Origin: an uncultured Parabacteroides sp.
GTDB taxonomy: Bacteria > Bacteroidota > Bacteroidia > Bacteroidales > Tannerellaceae
Length of the DNA: 64,000 nucleotides
Reading direction: 5' to 3'
NCBI GenBank assembly: GCA_944325355.1
Contig: CALUZS010000003.1
Location: 155,942 to 219,941, forward strand
Shown: piece after piece, positions 60,688 to 64,000 of the stretch
How the letters are laid out: every line of letters starts with the position of its first letter
Position numbering within the stretch: position 1 is the stretch's first letter
Notes under the pieces: generated by a model
Database searches by the model: none
Told to the model about the DNA's origin: nothing
The model's input: only the letters and a program-made list of their open reading frames with translations
Translations under genes and position numbers: made by a program

Positions 60688-62772
60688 TTATTGTTTTTTA
60701 AATTGATTTAATCCGCTGTCTAGAAACTGGATGTACCGTGTGACATTCTCGTCGAACGCATACGATGGAGCTAACGGTTTTCCGTCATGGTCGAGTATGA
60801 CATAGAAAGGCATGGCGTTTACCCCGAATTTGCTCCGTTGCAGGTAGCTCCATTTTTCTCCGACAGTCCTTAATCTCTTCTCTTTCCCGTTTTCCGTTAT
60901 GGTGATGGGTGTTTTCAATTTCGCTTTGTCGTCGAGCATGAGCGTGATTAAGACAAACTCCGTCTCTAATTTCTGTTTCACGCGTGGGTCGGTCCATACG
61001 GACGCTTCCATCTTTCGGCAGTTGACACAACCGTATCCCGAAAAGTCAATCAAGACGGGCTTGTTTGTCTGTTTCGCGTATGCCATTCCTAAATCGTAAT
61101 CATTGAAAGCTGCATGCACTTCGTTGTCGTAGAGGTTGAAATCTTGCGTGTACAACGGCGGCGAGAATGCGCTGATTGCCTTTAACGGTGCTCCCCATAA
61201 TCCCGGAACCATATAGATGGAAAAACTGAAAGAGATAATTGCCAGGAACAACCGTGGGGTAGATACATGTTTTATATCGCTGTCGTGGCTGAATTTCAAT
61301 TTGCCCAAGAGGTAAAATCCCAGTAGGGCGAATATGACAATCCAAAGGACAAGGAACACTTCCCGGTCTAATATCCTCCATCCGTACGCAAGGTCTGCGA
61401 CAGATAAGAATTTCAATGCCAATGCCAGTTCAAGGAATCCCAGTACCACTTTGACGGAATTCAGCCATCCTCCGGATTTCGGCATGTTTTGCAACAAATT
61501 CGGGAAGATTGCAAAAATGCTGAATGGGATGGATAGTGCCAATGCGAAGCCGAACATACCAATAGCCGGACCTATGGTTTTACCCATGCTTGCTGCTTGT
61601 ACAATCAGTGTGCCGATGATTGGTCCGGTGCAGGAGAAAGAAACCAACGCCAGCGTGAATGCCATGAAGAATATGCTCAATATGCCGCTGGTCGAATCAG
61701 CTTTGCTGTCGAGCTTGTTTGTCCATGAAGCCGGTAGCATAATTTCAAATGCGCCAAAGAAAGATATCGCGAAGACTATCAGCAGCAGGAAGAACAAGAT
61801 ATTGAATATCGCGTTGGTGGACAGGTCGTTTAATACTCCGGCTCCAAATATTCCGGTAAGGAGCAGACCAAGTGCCAGATAAATGACGATGATTGACAAT
61901 CCATACGTTACGGCATCTCGTATCGCCTTCTTCCGGTTTTTTGACCGTTTCAGGAAGAAGCTGACCGTCATTGGTATCATGGGCCATACACACGGAGTAA
62001 GGATTGCCAATAGCCCACCCAGGAATCCTGACAAGAATATGAATAGCCATGATGTGTCCGTTAGTTTGAGGGTAGCGTCACCGAAAGCCTTCATCTCGTC
62101 GATGACCGGCTCCCAAAGTGACGGGCTGTTTGTTAAGGCAGTACCTTTCTCTTCTGTTGTCGTGGTCTCTATTTTCTCAAATGAAACAGCGGCAGGAATC
62201 GCTTCTTCGGATGCAGTCATTTTTTGCTCTTCCTGGGCAATCAGCGTATCTTCTTTTTTAGGTGTTGCGCTATCCTTTTCGTCGCGGAGCGATGCCAATG
62301 TTGCGTTTACATCAATGTCTTTCTTCCCGAAGAGGAAATCTTCCCTTTCCGGGGGAAGGCATGTCTCGTCGTTGCAAACCATGTATTCCACTTCCCCGGC
62401 GATTTTGAGTTTATTGGGGTCGGTTACCTTGAGCTTTTGGGTAAAAACAACGGCGTTCTCATACCAAGAGAGTTCCATCTGGAAGTTGTTGTCGAAAATT
62501 TTTGCCGGTTGTCGGTCGGCAACAACATTACCGGTCAATTCGGCCCCTTCCAGCTCGGTGAAAGTGAAAGAGGTGGATACCGGACCTCCTTCCGGGAGAT
62601 TCATGTCGTAAAGATGCCAGCCCTTGTCGATTGTCGCAGAGAAAGTGATGCTCTTTTCGCTGCTTTTCGAGTCCTCCAACTTGATGTCCCATTTGACGGG
62701 TGTCTCTATCTGGGCTTGCAATTGGAATAACGCGAAGAAAAAGAATAAGATATTTATTGCTGTTTTTTTCAT
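60688..62772 (-). CDS. dsbD: thiol:disulfide interchange protein DsbD
   Basis: 694 residues in three modules: a signal peptide and N-terminal DsbD-alpha-like domain with 'CNDETCLPP'; a central CcdA-like membrane domain of about eight helices with the paired Cys in 'AILTPCVWPMIPMTVSF' and 'SFSCTGPIIGTLI'; and a C-terminal thioredoxin-like domain with 'YGCVNCRKME' (Cys582, Cys585). It passes electrons from cytoplasmic thioredoxin to periplasmic proteins. The length is greater than E. coli DsbD (~565) because of a linker at about 150-230. Confidence 0.95.
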   Translation of the reverse strand: MKKTAINILFFFFALFQLQAQIETPVKWDIKLEDSKSSEKSITFSATIDKGWHLYDMNLPEGGPVSTSFTFTELEGAELTGNVVADRQPAKIFDNNFQMELSWYENAVVFTQKLKVTDPNKLKIAGEVEYMVCNDETCLPPEREDFLFGKKDIDVNATLASLRDEKDSATPKKEDTLIAQEEQKMTASEEAIPAAVSFEKIETTTTEEKGTALTNSPSLWEPVIDEMKAFGDATLKLTDTSWLFIFLSGFLGGLLAILTPCVWPMIPMTVSFFLKRSKNRKKAIRDAVTYGLSIIVIYLALGLLLTGIFGAGVLNDLSTNAIFNILFFLLLIVFAISFFGAFEIMLPASWTNKLDSKADSTSGILSIFFMAFTLALVSFSCTGPIIGTLIVQAASMGKTIGPAIGMFGFALALSIPFSIFAIFPNLLQNMPKSGGWLNSVKVVLGFLELALALKFLSVADLAYGWRILDREVFLVLWIVIFALLGFYLLGKLKFSHDSDIKHVSTPRLFLAIISFSFSIYMVPGLWGAPLKAISAFSPPLYTQDFNLYDNEVHAAFNDYDLGMAYAKQTNKPVLIDFSGYGCVNCRKMEASVWTDPRVKQKLETEFVLITLMLDDKAKLKTPITITENGKEKRLRTVGEKWSYLQRSKFGVNAMPFYVILDHDGKPLAPSYAFDENVTRYIQFLDSGLNQFKKQ

Positions 62773-62814
62773 GCGAGGAATAATTATTGAAGTTGTTTGT
62801 ATATGTGTTTCAAT

Positions 62815-63726
62815 TTATTTTACCAGCGATGAGAAGGAATCCGGTATTTGTGTGTCGAACTTCATCTCCTCTTTGCTTATCGGGTGAATGAAATGGAGTC
62901 TTCGGGCATGCAGCATCAACCTTCCGGTAGGATTGGTTTCTGCCCCGTATTTGGGGTCTCCGGCAATCGGATGCCCGATTGATTGCATTTGCGCGCGAAT
63001 CTGGTTCTTCCTGCCTGTTTCGAGCGCGATTTCCAGCAAGGCATAACTTCCTTTGGCTTTTAATGTCTTATAGTGTGAGATAGCTTCTTTTCCCGATTCT
63101 TTGTCTGTCGTGAACACTTGCATTTGTTTGTTCTCTTTCAGGAAAGAGATGATGGTGTCTTCCGGCTTCTCGGGTTGCCCCTCCACTACGGCGACGTAAG
63201 AGCGTTGGGTGATGACATCGTTCCATTGCGACTGCATATCTTCTTGTATGCCTTTGTTTTTGGCGAACATCATAAGTCCGGAGGTCTCTTTGTCTAAACG
63301 GTGAAGGACAAACAGCTTGCTTCTCGAATCTTTTTTCTTAAGATAGTTGCTCAATATATTGAATGCCGTCCGCTCGTGTTCCCTGTTGGTTGAAACCGAG
63401 AGCAGCCCCTCTTTTTTGTTGACAACCATTAGGTATTCATCTTCCCAAATGATATTTATCAGCGGATTGTTGAACTGGATTCTGCCTTTCCGGTCGCTTA
63501 TCAGAACCGTGTCATTCACATTCAGCGGAGTGTTGAATTGTGTTGTAATTTTGTTATTGACCCAAATTTGCCCTCTCCCCAAAATCGATTTTATGGTTGT
63601 GCGGCTTTGCCCTTTTAACGTCTTTATCAAAAAGGGAAGCAGCGTATCTTGTTCTTGGACTGTGAATTTTTGACCTTTAGGTTCTTCACCTTCTTTCAGT
63701 GGGCGTTTATACATTTGTCGTCTCAT
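62815..63726 (-). CDS. RluA-family pseudouridine synthase
   Basis: 303 residues from ATG 63726; the frame extends upstream to the right edge, but a promoter lies at 63745-63776. ATG 63714 is an alternative. An S4-like domain ('TIKSILGRGQIWVNNKI') leads to the catalytic domain with 'VLHRLDKETSGLMMF' (catalytic Asp) and 'ETGRKNQIRAQM'. It is a second RluA-type enzyme beside rluD; the target RNA is not known. Confidence 0.9.
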   Translation of the reverse strand: MRRQMYKRPLKEGEEPKGQKFTVQEQDTLLPFLIKTLKGQSRTTIKSILGRGQIWVNNKITTQFNTPLNVNDTVLISDRKGRIQFNNPLINIIWEDEYLMVVNKKEGLLSVSTNREHERTAFNILSNYLKKKDSRSKLFVLHRLDKETSGLMMFAKNKGIQEDMQSQWNDVITQRSYVAVVEGQPEKPEDTIISFLKENKQMQVFTTDKESGKEAISHYKTLKAKGSYALLEIALETGRKNQIRAQMQSIGHPIAGDPKYGAETNPTGRLMLHARRLHFIHPISKEEMKFDTQIPDSFSSLVK

Positions 63727-64000
63727 AATCTTGCTATTATTTTGCAAATATACGGGCATTTGGCAAACGTTGCAAGGTCTTGTTTGATTCTTCTTTTTGT
63801 TTTGCTGTTTTTGCGGGCGGATATGCAGTTTTAAACTTGTCGGAAGTTGCCTTTTCAATGTATATATATTAATGTATAGGGAGAGCAGGACAAATGGACG
63901 GTCGACTTGTTTTTTTTGCCAGCCGTTGTCGGAAGAATCTTCGTTCGTTGGAAGTGTAAAAAGTGTCGGCATCACCGTTCCCACCGCTGCACACTGCTTC
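63727..64000. other. upstream region to the right edge
   Basis: A minus-strand promoter for the pseudouridine synthase (63745-63776) is followed by about 220 bases without a convincing gene start. A 19-base A/T-rich sequence at 63861-63879 also occurs exactly at 6109-6127. Confidence 0.4.
63745..63776 (-). promoter_or_regulatory. promoter of the RluA-family gene
   Basis: Minus strand: CTTG, 20 bases, TATATTTG; one mismatch in the -33 element. It lies about 19 bases before the ATG at 63726. Confidence 0.65.

Noticed and set aside
1..64000. CRISPR arrays, insertion sequences, integrases, rRNA
   Set aside because: No regularly spaced direct repeats, transposase or integrase sequences or rRNA segments were seen on reading.

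Overview
The window is chromosomal DNA of a Bacteroidota member, most likely of the order Bacteroidales. Three things support this. Many gene starts are preceded by the Bacteroidetes-type promoter (TTTG, about 19 bp, TAnnTTTG) and often lack a strong Shine-Dalgarno site. The gene set is typical of the group: the long ~610-residue IspG, an S46 dipeptidyl-peptidase, an RprX/RprY-type two-component system, DUF4292 and DUF4136 lipoproteins, PorT-like barrels, DUF349 and a GH127 enzyme. The neighbourhoods also match, e.g. rpoN-gcvH-purE-ispG and ruvB-flippase-S46 peptidase. No rRNA, tRNA, CRISPR array, insertion sequence, integrase or phage gene was recognised. The region reads as core genome with a few accessory patches.

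Layout. 1-2003 (+): the tail of an OmpA-like protein, a DUF4136 lipoprotein and a beta-barrel protein. 2173-5039 (-): the translation operon rplM-rpsI-rpsB-tsf with a clear promoter and a leader hairpin. 5445-8731 (+): a beta-barrel protein, ogt, ribF and an ArgE-like deacetylase. 8784-18070 (-): a long, tightly packed run rpoN, PAP2-like membrane protein, gcvH, purE, ispG, dut, TPR protein, DUF4292 lipoprotein, EnvC-like protein. 18299-23038 (+): ruvB, flippase and a DPP7-type S46 peptidase, ending at a perfect 24-bp hairpin. 23115-24778 (-): doxX and a DUF418 gene broken by two compensating frameshifts. 24975-26996 (+): a GH127-type arabinofuranosidase. 27158-31864 (-): a tripartite drug-efflux operon (TolC, HlyD/EmrA, MFS/EmrB) that also carries an unusual winged-helix/AraC fusion and a stand-alone winged-helix protein, with a second AraC regulator divergent at 32184. 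33209-35494 (-): rprX-rprY. 35698-38536 (-): an L,D-transpeptidase and a dicarboxylate symporter. 38750-43287 (+): SIS isomerase, PfkB kinase, a phosphatase-like lipoprotein with a substituted active-site Arg, and a DEAD-box helicase with a TTG start. 43294-47919 (-): an ATP-grasp-like unknown, a DUF349 protein and a secreted unknown. 48210-51610 (-): the sodium-pumping decarboxylase oadG-oadA-oadB. 51886-57154 (+): TPR protein, rpmH, PASTA protein, rluD, ddl and an acyltransferase. 57302-59676 (+): S1/P1 nuclease, then an ECF sigma factor, a candidate membrane anti-sigma factor and a Spy-like periplasmic protein. 59809-63726 (-): mazG, dsbD and an RluA-family pseudouridine synthase.

Functional themes. 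Much of the window concerns the envelope: OMPs, lipoproteins, EnvC-like divisome hydrolase control, flippase, L,D-transpeptidase, Ddl, PASTA protein, DsbD and efflux. The rest is translation and RNA maintenance (ribosomal proteins, EF-Ts, RluD/RluA, DEAD-box helicase) and anaerobic energy metabolism (Oad pump, symporter). I see no wholly new large system. The best leads are the self-regulated efflux operon with its duplicated winged-helix domain, the leader hairpin of the rplM operon, the altered phosphatase lipoprotein, the ATP-grasp-like orphan and the compensated frameshift pair in the DUF418 gene.
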